Notes under the pieces: model-generated
The model's database searches: none
Seen by the model: the letters and a program-made list of their open reading frames with translations, nothing else
Told to the model about the DNA's origin: nothing
Made by a program: the position numbers and the translations under genes
Shown: positions 1 to 8,426 of the stretch, in pieces
Layout: each line of letters begins with the position of its first letter
How positions within the stretch are numbered: the stretch's first letter is position 1
Source: CAXPZW01 sp964221845
Lineage (GTDB): Bacteria > Bacteroidota > Bacteroidia > Flavobacteriales_D > Sanyastnellaceae
Assembly (NCBI GenBank): GCA_964221845.1
Contig: CAXPZW010000021.1
Location: 1-45,507 of the forward strand
Direction: 5' to 3'
Length of the DNA: 45,507 nucleotides

Positions 1-50
1 ACAACGGTGAAGAACTCGTTGGTAGCGGGGTGATTTCCTAAGCCGCTCAC
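1..50 (-). CDS. Possible 5' end of a gene leaving the window
   Basis: Downstream of the glycosyltransferase on the minus strand, a GTG at 50-48 opens a frame that reads SGLGNHPATNEFFTV and leaves the window. It looks protein-like but is too short to assign. A competing minus-strand frame is also open across much of 1-139, so the call is weak. Between 51 and 139 I see no other feature. Confidence 0.2.
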   Translation of the reverse strand, partial: MSGLGNHPATNEFFTV

Positions 51-139
51 CGATTGGGCAGCCGGTTTCTTTGTGATCCAAGTGGTTCAGAACGACCGAG
101 TAGCCACGTTCAACGTAGCGCGGCTCGCCCCCTAAGGGA

Positions 140-1105
140 TCAACATTCTTCTTTGATGCGGTAATCGTTGCGCGACGGATTGTTGCGCGAAATCATCTCT
201 CCCAAAAAGCCCGCGAGGAACAACTGGGTGCCAATGACCATGGCGGCCAATGCGATGTAGAACGCACTCATCTCGGCGATGTTCTTGGCCGGAATGCCCT
301 GGGCCAAGGCCACCAACTTGCTTCCTCCAATCCACGCCAGCGCGATGAATCCGAGCACAAAGCTGACGATGCCCATGGTACCAAACAGGTGCATGGGTTT
401 TTTGCCAAATCGGGCCAAAAAGGTGATGGTCAGCAAATCCAGCGGACCGTTCACAAAGCGGTTCAGCCCAAACTTGGTGGTGCCGTACTTACGTGCTTGG
501 TGCTCTACAATCTTTTCGCCTATGCGATCAAAGCCTTCACGCTTGGCAAGCACGGGGATGTAGCGGTGCATCTCCCCGTAGACCTCCACGCTTTTGACCA
601 CATCGATGCGGTAACTCTTGAGTCCGCAATTGAAGTCGTGGAGCTGGATGCCCGACATGCGGCGCGTGGCCCAATTGTAAAGCTTGGTGGGCAGCGTTTT
701 GCTCTTGGGATCGTGGCGGACTTTTTTCCAGCCCGACACCAAGTCGTAGTGGTCCTCGCGGATCATGCGCACCAGCTCTGGAATCTCTTCGGGAGAGTCT
801 TGGAGGTCGGCGTCCATGGTGATGACCACCTCGCCCGTAGCGCGTGCAAACCCCGTGTTCAGCGCTGCACTCTTGCCGTAGTTGCGACGGAAACGGATGC
901 CGTGCACATCCGCATCTTCGGTGGCCAGCTTGGAGATGATGTCCCAGCTCCTATCGGTGCTGCCGTCGTCGATGAACAGCATTTGGGTGCGCAGGCCTTC
1001 GCGGTCCACCACCTTGCGGATCCAGGCGTGCAATTCAGGCAGCGATTCCTCCTCGTTGAGCAGGGGAATCACCACGGTCAAATCCTTCGTTTCAGAAATC
1101 GCCAT
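140..1105 (-). CDS. GT2 family glycosyltransferase (GtrB/DPM-like)
   Basis: A 321-residue membrane-anchored glycosyltransferase of family 2. It probably moves a sugar from a nucleotide donor to a polyprenyl phosphate or another envelope acceptor on the cytoplasmic side. The N-terminal GT-A fold shows VVIPLLNEEE near residue 11, FIDDGSTD near 44-51 and the metal-binding DAD at 98-100, followed by LQDSPEE. Two hydrophobic helices fill roughly residues 235-310, as in GtrB/ArnC-like enzymes. I chose the ATG at 1105 because it sits just before the TVVIPLLNEE strand and overlaps the end of the upstream DUF4199 gene by 14 nt. A longer frame to 1141 exists but would only add residues that overlap that gene. 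Family is firm; acceptor and sugar are unknown. Confidence 0.88.
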   Translation of the reverse strand: MAISETKDLTVVIPLLNEEESLPELHAWIRKVVDREGLRTQMLFIDDGSTDRSWDIISKLATEDADVHGIRFRRNYGKSAALNTGFARATGEVVITMDADLQDSPEEIPELVRMIREDHYDLVSGWKKVRHDPKSKTLPTKLYNWATRRMSGIQLHDFNCGLKSYRIDVVKSVEVYGEMHRYIPVLAKREGFDRIGEKIVEHQARKYGTTKFGLNRFVNGPLDLLTITFLARFGKKPMHLFGTMGIVSFVLGFIALAWIGGSKLVALAQGIPAKNIAEMSAFYIALAAMVIGTQLFLAGFLGEMISRNNPSRNDYRIKEEC

Positions 1106-1631
1106 CCAGGGCTTCGTTAAACGGTTTTTCACGGCGCACAATCAGGGCCCAGAGCATATTTAGCAGCAATCCAAACCCCAACATTAAAACCAGCATAAGC
1201 AAGATACCTCCCATTGAAGTAACGAACTGCATCGTGCCTTCCATGAGTTCCATGAACTGCTCAATTTGGGCATCACTGATGCCTTGCTCTTCCATTTGAA
1301 TGAGTTGCTGTTCGATGGCGGTATCGTACAGCATTTGCTGGTAGTCGGGATCGATGACTTGGAACAAAAGCACGGTCCACAACAGGCTGAATGCACCCGC
1401 AATCAACGAGATGGTAGTCAACACGCGCCATGCTGGCCAGTAGCTCATGTACCCACCACGACGCTGTCGCTCCCGGATGGCAATCCAGATCATACCGGCC
1501 ACATTCAGGGCAAAAATGCCAAAGCCCACACCGGGCTTCTGGGTCAGCAATGGATCTATGAAATACAGGCCGGCAGACAAGGCTACCCAAGCCAATCCAT
1601 ACAGGACGGACTCTTTGATCAATGGGGTCAT
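1092..1631 (-). CDS. DUF4199 family membrane protein
   Basis: A 179-residue integral membrane protein resembling the Bacteroidota DUF4199 family, which has no known function. Four hydrophobic segments are visible: two at the N-terminus (around LYGLAWVALSAGLYF and IFALNVAGMIWIAI), one in the middle, and one at the C-terminus (GILLMLVLMLGFGLLL). An acidic, glutamine-rich stretch (IEQQLIQMEEQGISD...) lies between the last two helices and probably faces the periplasm. The open frame extends to 1769, but that would run through the SRP RNA on the other strand. The ATG at 1631 begins directly before the first helix and is preceded by a TATATTTG box. It is translationally coupled to the glycosyltransferase, a pairing I recall from other Bacteroidota. 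Confidence 0.8.
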   Translation of the reverse strand: MTPLIKESVLYGLAWVALSAGLYFIDPLLTQKPGVGFGIFALNVAGMIWIAIRERQRRGGYMSYWPAWRVLTTISLIAGAFSLLWTVLLFQVIDPDYQQMLYDTAIEQQLIQMEEQGISDAQIEQFMELMEGTMQFVTSMGGILLMLVLMLGFGLLLNMLWALIVRREKPFNEALDGDF

Positions 1632-1648
1632 CAGAACGGGATTTACGA

Positions 1649-1656
1649 CAAATATA
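1649..1656 (-). promoter_or_regulatory. Candidate -7 box for the DUF4199/GT2 operon
   Basis: The minus strand reads TATATTTG, a full match to the Bacteroidota -7 consensus TAnnTTTG, 17 nt before the ATG at 1631. No clear -33 TTG is visible at the usual distance. It is divergent from the SRP RNA promoter. Confidence 0.5.
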
Positions 1657-1676
1657 GCCACTTGACACCCCGGGGG

Positions 1677-1707
1677 TTTGCGGGGCGAAAACTTTGGATT
1701 AGTTTTG
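1677..1707 (+). promoter_or_regulatory. Promoter of the SRP RNA gene
   Basis: TTTG at 1677-1680 and TAGTTTTG at 1700-1707 are separated by 19 nt. This matches the Bacteroidota sigma-ABfr promoter (-33 TTTG, -7 TAnnTTTG). The predicted start, about 5 nt downstream, coincides with the first base of the closing helix of the SRP RNA at 1712, so promoter and RNA end support each other. Confidence 0.75.
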
Positions 1708-1711
1708 CACC

Positions 1712-1810
1712 GAGGCAAGTCTTGTACGATCAGCTCCTGCTGAACTCCCCCAGGGCCGGAAGGCAGCAAGGGTAGGCGGTTGTAGCGGTGCGATATAAGT
1801 AGCTTGCCTC
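1712..1810 (+). ncRNA. ffs: Signal recognition particle RNA (4.5S-type)
   Basis: The roughly 99 nt RNA scaffold of the signal recognition particle. It binds Ffh and FtsY and directs nascent membrane proteins to the translocon. The conserved apical core CAGGGCCGGAAGGCAGCA (1751-1768) carries the GGAA tetraloop and asymmetric loop expected for helix 8. The terminal helix is formed by GAGGCAAG (1712-1719) and CTTGCCTC (1803-1810), a perfect 8 bp match. A short T-rich run (ATTTTTATT) follows. The size fits the short bacterial form without an Alu domain. The 3' end carries the TTG that may act as the -33 element of the next gene. Recognised from the core motif; ends inferred from the helix. Confidence 0.9.
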
Positions 1811-1832
1811 ATTTTTATTGCCCCTATTTTTG
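1804..1832 (+). promoter_or_regulatory. Candidate promoter of the SDR gene
   Basis: TTG at 1804-1806 (inside the SRP RNA 3' end) and TATTTTTG at 1825-1832 are 18 nt apart and fit the -33/-7 pattern. The box ends only 7 nt before the ATG at 1840, so the transcript would start within about 2 nt of the start codon (leaderless or nearly so). Confidence 0.5.
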
Positions 1833-1839
1833 GTGCAAA

Positions 1840-2667
1840 ATGCAGTCCCGCTCTACATCCCCCAAGGTCATCCTGGTGACCGGAGGTTCCTCCGGCATTG
1901 GACGTGCCATTGCCGGCCACCTCGCCGCGCAAGGCCACCGCGTGTACGGCACCAGCCGCAGCGCCAAGTTGGGCGATACCCTGGACGGATTTTCCCTGGT
2001 CAACCTCGATGTTACCAACCCCGACTCCATTGGGCGCGCACTTGCATTGATCAAACGCGAAGCTGGAACCTTGGACGTCTTGATCAACAACGCAGGGCTG
2101 GGCATGGCCGGGCCCATCGAATGCACCTCCGATCAAGAAGCACGTGAGCTGTTTGACACCAATGTGTTTGGTGTGCTGAATGTTTGTCGCCAAGCCATCC
2201 CCTTGCTTCGCGAAACAGGAAGCGCCCACTTGATCAACATCACCTCCATTGCGGGCAAAGTCGCCCTGCCCTACCGTGGCATCTACGCGGCCACCAAGCA
2301 CGCCGTGGAAGGACTCACCGAATCACTCAGCATGGAAATCAAGCCGTTTGGCATTGCGGTAAGCATCATTGAGCCCGGGGATTTCAAGACCAACATCAAC
2401 GCCACCCGACGCGTGGCTGCGCAGGTAGACCCCAAGTGGTACGGCCCCACCTTTTCACGCACCCTCACCCAAATCGAAGAAGAGGTGGAAACCGCCAGCG
2501 ATCCCATCCTGATTGCCCAAGTGGTAAGCCGCATTTTGAACAGCAGCTCTCCCCGCTTGCGGTACCGTGTAGGCACCCGCATGCAACGCCTGAGCGTGCA
2601 CATCAAGTACTGGCTCAGCGGTCGCATGTTCGAACGCATCTTGATGAAGCACTACGACCTCGACTGA
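1840..2667 (+). CDS. Short-chain dehydrogenase/reductase (SDR)
   Basis: A 275-residue classical SDR oxidoreductase, NAD(P)-dependent, substrate unknown. The Rossmann glycine motif TGGSSGIG lies at residues 14-21, then NNAG in LDVLINNAGLGMAG, the catalytic Ser in INITSIAG, and the YxxxK pair in YAATKHAVEG. The following IEPGDFKT segment is typical of classical SDRs acting on retinol/steroid-like or acyl substrates in broad database naming, but that does not fix the substrate. The start at 1840 is 8 residues before the first beta strand; the upstream in-frame ATG at 1804 would overlap the SRP RNA and is rejected. It is followed after 31 nt by accC in the same direction, possibly co-transcribed, although accC has its own -7-like box. 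Confidence 0.9.
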   Translation: MQSRSTSPKVILVTGGSSGIGRAIAGHLAAQGHRVYGTSRSAKLGDTLDGFSLVNLDVTNPDSIGRALALIKREAGTLDVLINNAGLGMAGPIECTSDQEARELFDTNVFGVLNVCRQAIPLLRETGSAHLINITSIAGKVALPYRGIYAATKHAVEGLTESLSMEIKPFGIAVSIIEPGDFKTNINATRRVAAQVDPKWYGPTFSRTLTQIEEEVETASDPILIAQVVSRILNSSSPRLRYRVGTRMQRLSVHIKYWLSGRMFERILMKHYDLD

Positions 2668-2683
2668 GCCCGTCTGCTTTGCC

Positions 2684-2691
2684 TATTTTCG
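2684..2691 (+). promoter_or_regulatory. Candidate -7 box before accC
   Basis: TATTTTCG differs from TAnnTTTG at one position and ends 7 nt before the accC ATG, exactly the same spacing as the box before the SDR gene. No -33 TTG is visible at the expected distance, so this is weaker. Confidence 0.3.
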
Positions 2692-2698
2692 CTGCGCT

Positions 2699-4171
2699 AT
2701 GCAGAAAATTTTGGTTGCCAACCGCGGTGAAATCGCCCTGCGCGTGATGCGTACCGCTCGCGAAATGGGCATCGCTACCGTCGCGGTCTTCAGTGAAGCC
2801 GACCGCACCGCCCCCTTTGTTCAGTATGCCGATGAAGCCTATTGCATCGGTCCTGCGCCCAGCTCGGAGAGCTACTTGCGCGGGGACGCCATCATTGAGG
2901 TGGCCTTGAAAACCGGCACCGAAGGCATCCACCCCGGTTACGGATTCCTGAGCGAGAACGCAGATTTTGCCCGCGCGGTGACCGAAGCAGGCATTACCTT
3001 CATCGGCCCTAAACCCCACGCCATTGAAGTTATGGGCGACAAGCTCAAGGCCAAAGAGACCGTATCGGGGTACGACATTCCCCTGGTGCCCGGCACCGAG
3101 CACGCCATCGAGGATCCGCAAGAAGCCATGGAAGTGGCCCGCCGCATTGGGTTCCCGATCTTGATCAAAGCCAGCGCCGGTGGTGGTGGCAAGGGCATGC
3201 GCATGGTGGAGCGCGAAGAGGACCTGCAAGAGCAAATGAACCGCGCGATTTCCGAGGCCATCAGCGCCTTTGGTGACGGCGCAGTATTCATCGAAAAATT
3301 CGTGACCAAGCCGCGTCACATCGAGATCCAAATCATGGCCGACAGCCACGGCAACGTGCGTCACCTGTTTGAGCGCGAGTGCAGCATCCAACGCCGCCAC
3401 CAAAAGGTCATCGAGGAAGCCCCTTCTGCGGTGCTCACCCCTGAGCTGCGTGAAGCCATGGGCAACTGCGCCATGGACGTGGCCCGTGCCTGCGACTACG
3501 TGGGCGCCGGAACCGTGGAGTTCCTGTTGGATGCCGACCACAACTTCTACTTCCTGGAGATGAACACCCGCCTGCAGGTAGAGCATCCGGTGAGCGAGCT
3601 GATTTCAGGCATTGACCTGGTGCGCGAGCAAATCGAGGTGGCCCGTGGCAAAGAGGTTTCCTTCAAGCAAGAAGAACTGGAGATCATCGGACACAGCATC
3701 GAAGCACGCGTGTACGCCGAGGACCCCCGCAACAACTTCCTGCCGGACATCGGCACCCTGCACACCTACCGCCGTCCGCAAGGTTCGGGCGTACGTGTGG
3801 ACGACGGCTTGGAGGAAGGCATGAAGATTCCCATCCACTACGACCCCATGATCGCCAAACTGGTGGTCCACGCCGAAACACGTGACGCGGCGATCGAACG
3901 CTTGGTGCGCGCCATCGACGACTACCGCATCAGCGGGGTGCGTACAACACTGGAATTCTGCCGTTACGCGGTGCAGCACAAGGCCTTCCGCAGCGGCGAC
4001 TTTGACACGCACTTTGTTAAAAATCACTTCGACCCGGAAAACTTGCCGGTGGCCGAAGACCTGGAAGCCATTGCTGCCTTGGCTGCGGTGCTTGCGTCCG
4101 AAACCACTTCGGAATCAACCGGTTCGACCGGTCCGGGCTCCCCAAGCCTGTGGCGAACTTCGCGCCGATAA
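2699..4171 (+). CDS. accC: Acetyl-CoA carboxylase, biotin carboxylase subunit
   Basis: The ATP-dependent enzyme that carboxylates biotin on the carrier protein, the first half-reaction of acetyl- (or propionyl-) CoA carboxylase. Visible are the N-terminal KILVANRGEIALRV, HPGYGFLSEN (78-87), the ATP-grasp glycine loop SAGGGGKGM (about 159-167), the catalytic EMNTRLQVEH segment near 287-296, and the C-terminal DYRISGVRTTLEFC. It has 490 residues against about 450 for E. coli AccC; the extra 40 or so form an Ala/Glu/Ser/Thr-rich tail ending SPSLWRTSRR, similar to tails I recall in Bacteroidota homologues. No biotin carrier or carboxyltransferase gene is adjacent, so the partner must be encoded elsewhere, and acetyl versus propionyl specificity cannot be decided here. 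Confidence 0.93.
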   Translation: MQKILVANRGEIALRVMRTAREMGIATVAVFSEADRTAPFVQYADEAYCIGPAPSSESYLRGDAIIEVALKTGTEGIHPGYGFLSENADFARAVTEAGITFIGPKPHAIEVMGDKLKAKETVSGYDIPLVPGTEHAIEDPQEAMEVARRIGFPILIKASAGGGGKGMRMVEREEDLQEQMNRAISEAISAFGDGAVFIEKFVTKPRHIEIQIMADSHGNVRHLFERECSIQRRHQKVIEEAPSAVLTPELREAMGNCAMDVARACDYVGAGTVEFLLDADHNFYFLEMNTRLQVEHPVSELISGIDLVREQIEVARGKEVSFKQEELEIIGHSIEARVYAEDPRNNFLPDIGTLHTYRRPQGSGVRVDDGLEEGMKIPIHYDPMIAKLVVHAETRDAAIERLVRAIDDYRISGVRTTLEFCRYAVQHKAFRSGDFDTHFVKNHFDPENLPVAEDLEAIAALAAVLASETTSESTGSTGPGSPSLWRTSRR

Positions 4172-4250
4172 GCGGTTGGAAGTGCGCGGGTGACCGGCAT
4201 TCTCTCTGGAACCTCCATACGACTTTTGCGTAGATTACGTTGAGCAAACG

Positions 4251-4877
4251 ATGAACCTGCGCGTCTTTGCCATATTGTCCCTGCTGCTTTCCACGGCAGC
4301 CACCGCCCAAACCCGAGACACCACCGATGTGGATGTGCAAGGGATCATAATGGGGGGCGACACCCTTGTGTTTGTCCAAATGGAAGGGGCAGAGATCACC
4401 GGATACACCTTCCCTCCTCACCTGCGAACTACGCGGCGATACTCGCGCATTGAGCGCAAAGTCAAGAAAGTGTACCCCTACGCATTCGTCGCCGGAGAAA
4501 TCATGCGCCAGTACGAAGAGGAGCTTGCCACCATCCACGGCGAACGCGAGCGCAAGGCGTTCATCGAAAAAGCCGAGGACGAAATGACCGAGCAGTTCGA
4601 AGGCGACCTGCGCAACATGACGGTCTCTGAAGGCATCCTGTTGATCAAACTCATCGACCGCGAAACCGGCGATACGTCCTATGCTCTGATCCAAGAGCTC
4701 AAGGGCAAGTTCTCAGCCTTCATGTGGCAATCGGTGGCCCGCCTGTTTGGCCACAACCTCAAAAACGAGTTTGACGCCGAGGGCGACGACGCCATCATCA
4801 ACGACATCGTCGAACGCATCGAATCCGGCGAAATCAAAGTCGTGGAGCGCCAAGTGGACCTGACGGTTTCGGAGTAA
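4251..4877 (+). CDS. DUF4294 family secreted/periplasmic protein
   Basis: A 208-residue protein resembling the Bacteroidota DUF4294 family, function unknown. A Sec signal peptide (MNLRVFAILSLLLSTAATAQ) ends near residue 20. The mature part has a beta-rich start, then a basic RRYSRIERKVKKVYPYA segment that is characteristic of the family, a long charged amphipathic region rich in Glu and Lys (about 85-125), and a second part containing LIKLIDRETGDTSYALIQELKG. It begins 79 nt after accC on the same strand. No catalytic motif is evident. Confidence 0.82.
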   Translation: MNLRVFAILSLLLSTAATAQTRDTTDVDVQGIIMGGDTLVFVQMEGAEITGYTFPPHLRTTRRYSRIERKVKKVYPYAFVAGEIMRQYEEELATIHGERERKAFIEKAEDEMTEQFEGDLRNMTVSEGILLIKLIDRETGDTSYALIQELKGKFSAFMWQSVARLFGHNLKNEFDAEGDDAIINDIVERIESGEIKVVERQVDLTVSE

Positions 4878-4901
4878 TCCCCCATCCTGTTTCCTTCTCT
4901 G

Positions 4902-4909
4902 TATCTTCG
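4902..4909 (+). promoter_or_regulatory. Candidate -7 box before the propeller-cyclase gene
   Basis: TATCTTCG resembles TAnnTTTG with one change and lies 17 nt before the GTG start at 4927. No -33 element was found. Confidence 0.3.
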
Positions 4910-4926
4910 GGGCACTTACCTGGATT

Positions 4927-7900
4927 GTGTTTCGACCTCTGACGTATGCTGTAGCTCTGCTGGGGCTGTGCTTGGTGCATGGAATTGCGCAGGCGCAATG
5001 GTCCGGTGGCGCCGTGCTGCCCGCCTGCAGCGAGCGTGTACTCTCACCGGTGGTGACCGAGGCACAAGCTTCTCGCTTTGTGCAGGACCCCGATTTTGTG
5101 GGCAACGCTTTGACACTGGTCGACACCCGCAACCTGCCCGAATCCACCACCGACATCGTATTTGATCCCCTGGAACATGCATGGTTTTCTTCGCGTGAGG
5201 GGCATTTGTTTCGGTACGACGGCACCCGCATTTGGTCTTATGCATTGGGAGCAAAAACCATCATGGACCTGGAGATGTCCGATGACGGCGTGCTCTACCT
5301 GGCCACCGAAGGCCTGGGCATTGTGCGCTACGACGGTACCGCGTTTGTGGCGCTGGAAGTGCCCCATGAGACCCCTCCCACCAACTTTTGGCAAGTGCTG
5401 TTACACGGCAATACGGTCATTGGACTCTCCCCCGATGCTGGCGTGGTGGTGCATGCGCCCTCCTCAACCACCCTCTTCCAAACCGAACACGGACTGCTCA
5501 ACAACGATGTGGTGGGTGGCACCCTGGACGCCGAAGGAAACCTCTGGGTTGGCCACTGGGTAGAAGGCTGGAGCCGCATCTCCTCGGCAGGCATTTCCAC
5601 CTGGACCGATGTGGGGCTGGACCCCGAACACCAACAGCGCTTTTTCCAACCCGGCGACCCGGGCAAAGCTTGGGTATGCACCAACACGGGCCTCTACCAA
5701 CTCGAACTCTCGGACACCCCGGTTGCCACCTTGGCAGTGCCTGAGGTGTACGCCTTTTCTGCCTTGCGAAAGCCCGAAGGCTGGTGGATCGGCACTTCCA
5801 GACATGGCATTGTCCACGTGGATGCTTCCACTTTTGGTACACTCGACCCCCACCGCTGGATGGCCACAGAGGGCTTGAACAACGACAGGGTCTCGGCGCT
5901 AGCGCAAGACCGGTTTGGCAACTCTTGGGTGGGTTTCTTTGAACCCGGCATGGGCCTGCAAATGATATTGCCTGACGTGGTCCAAGAATGGGGCCCCGAA
6001 CGCGGACTGCCCGACAAAAACGTGTGCGACGTGCATGTGGCCAAAGACGGCACACTATGGGCCACTTACCCCGACAATCAGCTGGCGCGCAGCACCAACG
6101 GGGGAGTATCCTTTGAAACGGTCACCCTGCCCTCCTCCACCAACGCCAACATCGTGGCCATGGCCGAATCTCCGGACGGCACGTTGTGGTTTGCTGCGAG
6201 TGAGGCCGGCGTCTACAGCTACAAATCAGGCACCTGGAAACGCCATCCTTACGGCTTCGAAAAGAAGGGTTCGCGCTTCATCACCTCTTTGCTGTGGGCA
6301 CACGGCAAGTTATGGGTGGGCGGCATCAGTGGATTGCTCATCCTTGAGGACAGCGAATTGCACCAACTCAAATCACCCGAAGGCACTCCGCTTTGCAACC
6401 AAACGGTTTCCGGCATTTTGGAAGACTCAAGGGGCAATGTATGGGCCTGCACCGGCGAAGGCACCCTGTGGTGCATCCCCTACCATTTGGCCGCTGCTGA
6501 GGCCACTCCTGAGCGCTGTGCCCAACTGGATTTGATGCCCAACGACACCACCTTGCTGGCTCCGGTGCTGCACGACGTGGCCGAAACCACCGACGAACAC
6601 CTGTGGCTATCCACCGAAGGCTACGGCTTGCTGGGTTTGGACTTGCGTGATGCTTGGCCATTGGTGGATGGCGTGAAACACGTGGGCATCCGCGTAGAAC
6701 AAAGCCCAGATGCGGGCACGGGCGCCACGGCGTATGCCTTGCTCCGCGATCCGGAAGGCTGCCTGTGGCAAACAAGCGCCAACGGACTGGTGTGCTGGCG
6801 GCCCAAAAAGGATGCCGCCCGCAGCGTGTTTGAGGCCCATGAACCCGAAGTGTATTCAGGATGGCACGGGCTGCGTCACGCCGCCTTTGACGAAGATGCA
6901 CACGGCGCAGTAGACCCCAACGGATATGTGTATTTCGGAAGTCGCAACACGGTGATTCGTACGATTCGCGGGGCGGCGTTGCCAAGTTTGCCTGCACCCG
7001 TGCCTGTAGTGGCCCAGGCCCTGCCTGACGGTAAAGTCGCCGACTGGTCCGGGTATCAAGGCCAAGTCAAGCACCAGCAAGAAGCCCAAACCTTACGCTC
7101 CTACTTGCCCGGGTATGTGCAATACGCGGACATGCAACCATGGCACAACCTGCCCGAATCACCCGTGTTCAGCTACGACCAAAACCACCTGGACTTTGAA
7201 TTGCGCGCGGTGCAATGGGGCCAAACCGATCCGCTGCGTTTCCGTTACCGACTCTCCGAAGCCGATGAATGGAGTCCGCTGCGCACCCAGCAACTGCCGG
7301 CCTTCCAATCCTTGCCTTCGGGGGAATACCGTTTTCAGGTACAGGCGGCAGACCGCTCGGGCACCTTGGGCCCGGTGGCGGAATTCGCCTTTACCATCCA
7401 GCGCCCAATTTGGGCCACACCGCTATTCATAGCCATCAGCACCGTGCTGGGACTGCTACTGATCTATGGGGTGTATCGCTGGCGCGTGCGCGTGCTGCGC
7501 AAGGAGAATCAAATCTTGGAGGAGAAGGTGACCGAACGCACCGAAGAACTCCGCCAGGAAAAGCAAAAATCCGACGACCTGTTGCTCAACATCCTGCCGC
7601 GCAGCACCGCCGATGAACTCAAAGAACACGGCAAAGCCCGCACCCAACACTACGAAAGCTGCAGCGTGCTGTTCTCGGACTTCAAAGGGTTTACCTCGCT
7701 GACCGAGACCATGGAAAGCGATGCACTGGTGGCGTTGCTGGACCGGTTCTTCCAAGCGTTTGACGACGCCGCCATCCGCTATGGACTGGAGAAGATCAAA
7801 ACCATCGGCGACGCGTACATGTGCGCCGCAGGCATCCCCAATCCCACCGATCAGCACGCTGCCCGGTTGGTGGCCTTTGGCCTCGAAATGCTGCGCATCA

Positions 7901-8292
7901 CCGACGTGCTCAACACCGAACTTGCTGCAGAAGGGATGGACACGTGGCCCATCCGCATTGGCATCCATTCCGGGCCGGCCATTGCAGGTGTGGTGGGCAA
8001 GAATAAGTTCGCGTACGACGTATGGGGCGATACCGTCAACACCGCCTCGCGGATGGAGTCCAGCGGTGCGCCGGGCCGCGTGAACATTTCGGCCGCTACC
8101 TATGACTTGGTGGCCCCTTACTTTGGGGTGGAAGCACGGGGGGCTGTGGCGGCCAAAAACAAGGGGGACTTGGAGATGTATTTCGTCAACGGTTTTGCGC
8201 CCGACTACGCCCAAAACGGCGATTTGAGCCAGCCCAACACCGCGTTTGCGCGCCTGATTCGTCAGAATGTGGTGTTCGAGGCCAAGATGTAG
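4927..8292 (+). CDS. Two-component-type beta-propeller sensor fused to class III adenylate cyclase
   Basis: A 1121-residue one-protein signalling system. A signal peptide (to about residue 24, ending IAQAQ) is followed by a long periplasmic region of Reg_prop-type propeller repeats (recurrent D-x-x-G-x-x-W motifs such as DAEGNLWVG, DRFGNSWVG, SPDGTLWFA, DSRGNVWAC). A Y_Y_Y-like domain follows near 740-825, then one transmembrane helix near 830-850, a short coiled coil (KENQILEEKVTERTEELRQE), and a cyclase domain from about 914 to 1090. Catalytic residues are present: metal-binding D918 (VLFSDFKGF) and D962 (TIGDAY), adenine-selecting K958 and D1031 (AYDVWGD), and N1038/R1042. Lys/Asp predicts ATP rather than GTP. 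Periplasmic ligand binding would drive cytoplasmic cAMP synthesis. The start is GTG. The receptor half resembles hybrid sensor kinases, but no kinase domain is present. Confidence 0.9.
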   Translation: MFRPLTYAVALLGLCLVHGIAQAQWSGGAVLPACSERVLSPVVTEAQASRFVQDPDFVGNALTLVDTRNLPESTTDIVFDPLEHAWFSSREGHLFRYDGTRIWSYALGAKTIMDLEMSDDGVLYLATEGLGIVRYDGTAFVALEVPHETPPTNFWQVLLHGNTVIGLSPDAGVVVHAPSSTTLFQTEHGLLNNDVVGGTLDAEGNLWVGHWVEGWSRISSAGISTWTDVGLDPEHQQRFFQPGDPGKAWVCTNTGLYQLELSDTPVATLAVPEVYAFSALRKPEGWWIGTSRHGIVHVDASTFGTLDPHRWMATEGLNNDRVSALAQDRFGNSWVGFFEPGMGLQMILPDVVQEWGPERGLPDKNVCDVHVAKDGTLWATYPDNQLARSTNGGVSFETVTLPSSTNANIVAMAESPDGTLWFAASEAGVYSYKSGTWKRHPYGFEKKGSRFITSLLWAHGKLWVGGISGLLILEDSELHQLKSPEGTPLCNQTVSGILEDSRGNVWACTGEGTLWCIPYHLAAAEATPERCAQLDLMPNDTTLLAPVLHDVAETTDEHLWLSTEGYGLLGLDLRDAWPLVDGVKHVGIRVEQSPDAGTGATAYALLRDPEGCLWQTSANGLVCWRPKKDAARSVFEAHEPEVYSGWHGLRHAAFDEDAHGAVDPNGYVYFGSRNTVIRTIRGAALPSLPAPVPVVAQALPDGKVADWSGYQGQVKHQQEAQTLRSYLPGYVQYADMQPWHNLPESPVFSYDQNHLDFELRAVQWGQTDPLRFRYRLSEADEWSPLRTQQLPAFQSLPSGEYRFQVQAADRSGTLGPVAEFAFTIQRPIWATPLFIAISTVLGLLLIYGVYRWRVRVLRKENQILEEKVTERTEELRQEKQKSDDLLLNILPRSTADELKEHGKARTQHYESCSVLFSDFKGFTSLTETMESDALVALLDRFFQAFDDAAIRYGLEKIKTIGDAYMCAAGIPNPTDQHAARLVAFGLEMLRITDVLNTELAAEGMDTWPIRIGIHSGPAIAGVVGKNKFAYDVWGDTVNTASRMESSGAPGRVNISAATYDLVAPYFGVEARGAVAAKNKGDLEMYFVNGFAPDYAQNGDLSQPNTAFARLIRQNVVFEAKM

Positions 8293-8295
8293 CCA

Positions 8296-8309
8296 CCGCT
8301 TCCAAGCGG
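8296..8309 (+). terminator. Hairpin just after the cyclase gene
   Basis: CCGCTT-CC-AAGCGG is a perfect 6 bp hairpin 4 nt after the stop codon. It lacks a T tract, so termination is uncertain. Nothing else is seen in 8310-8426 apart from a weak TATCTTGG box at 8388-8395. Confidence 0.3.
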
Positions 8310-8426
8310 CCTGCTGCCAAATCCTCGCCAGAGACGACCAAATCCGCAATCCCTCAGCCCAACGGTGACCCCCACGAGGATTCCGCGTATCTTGGACTCA
8401 CCATACTCAACCAAAAAACCAATCCT

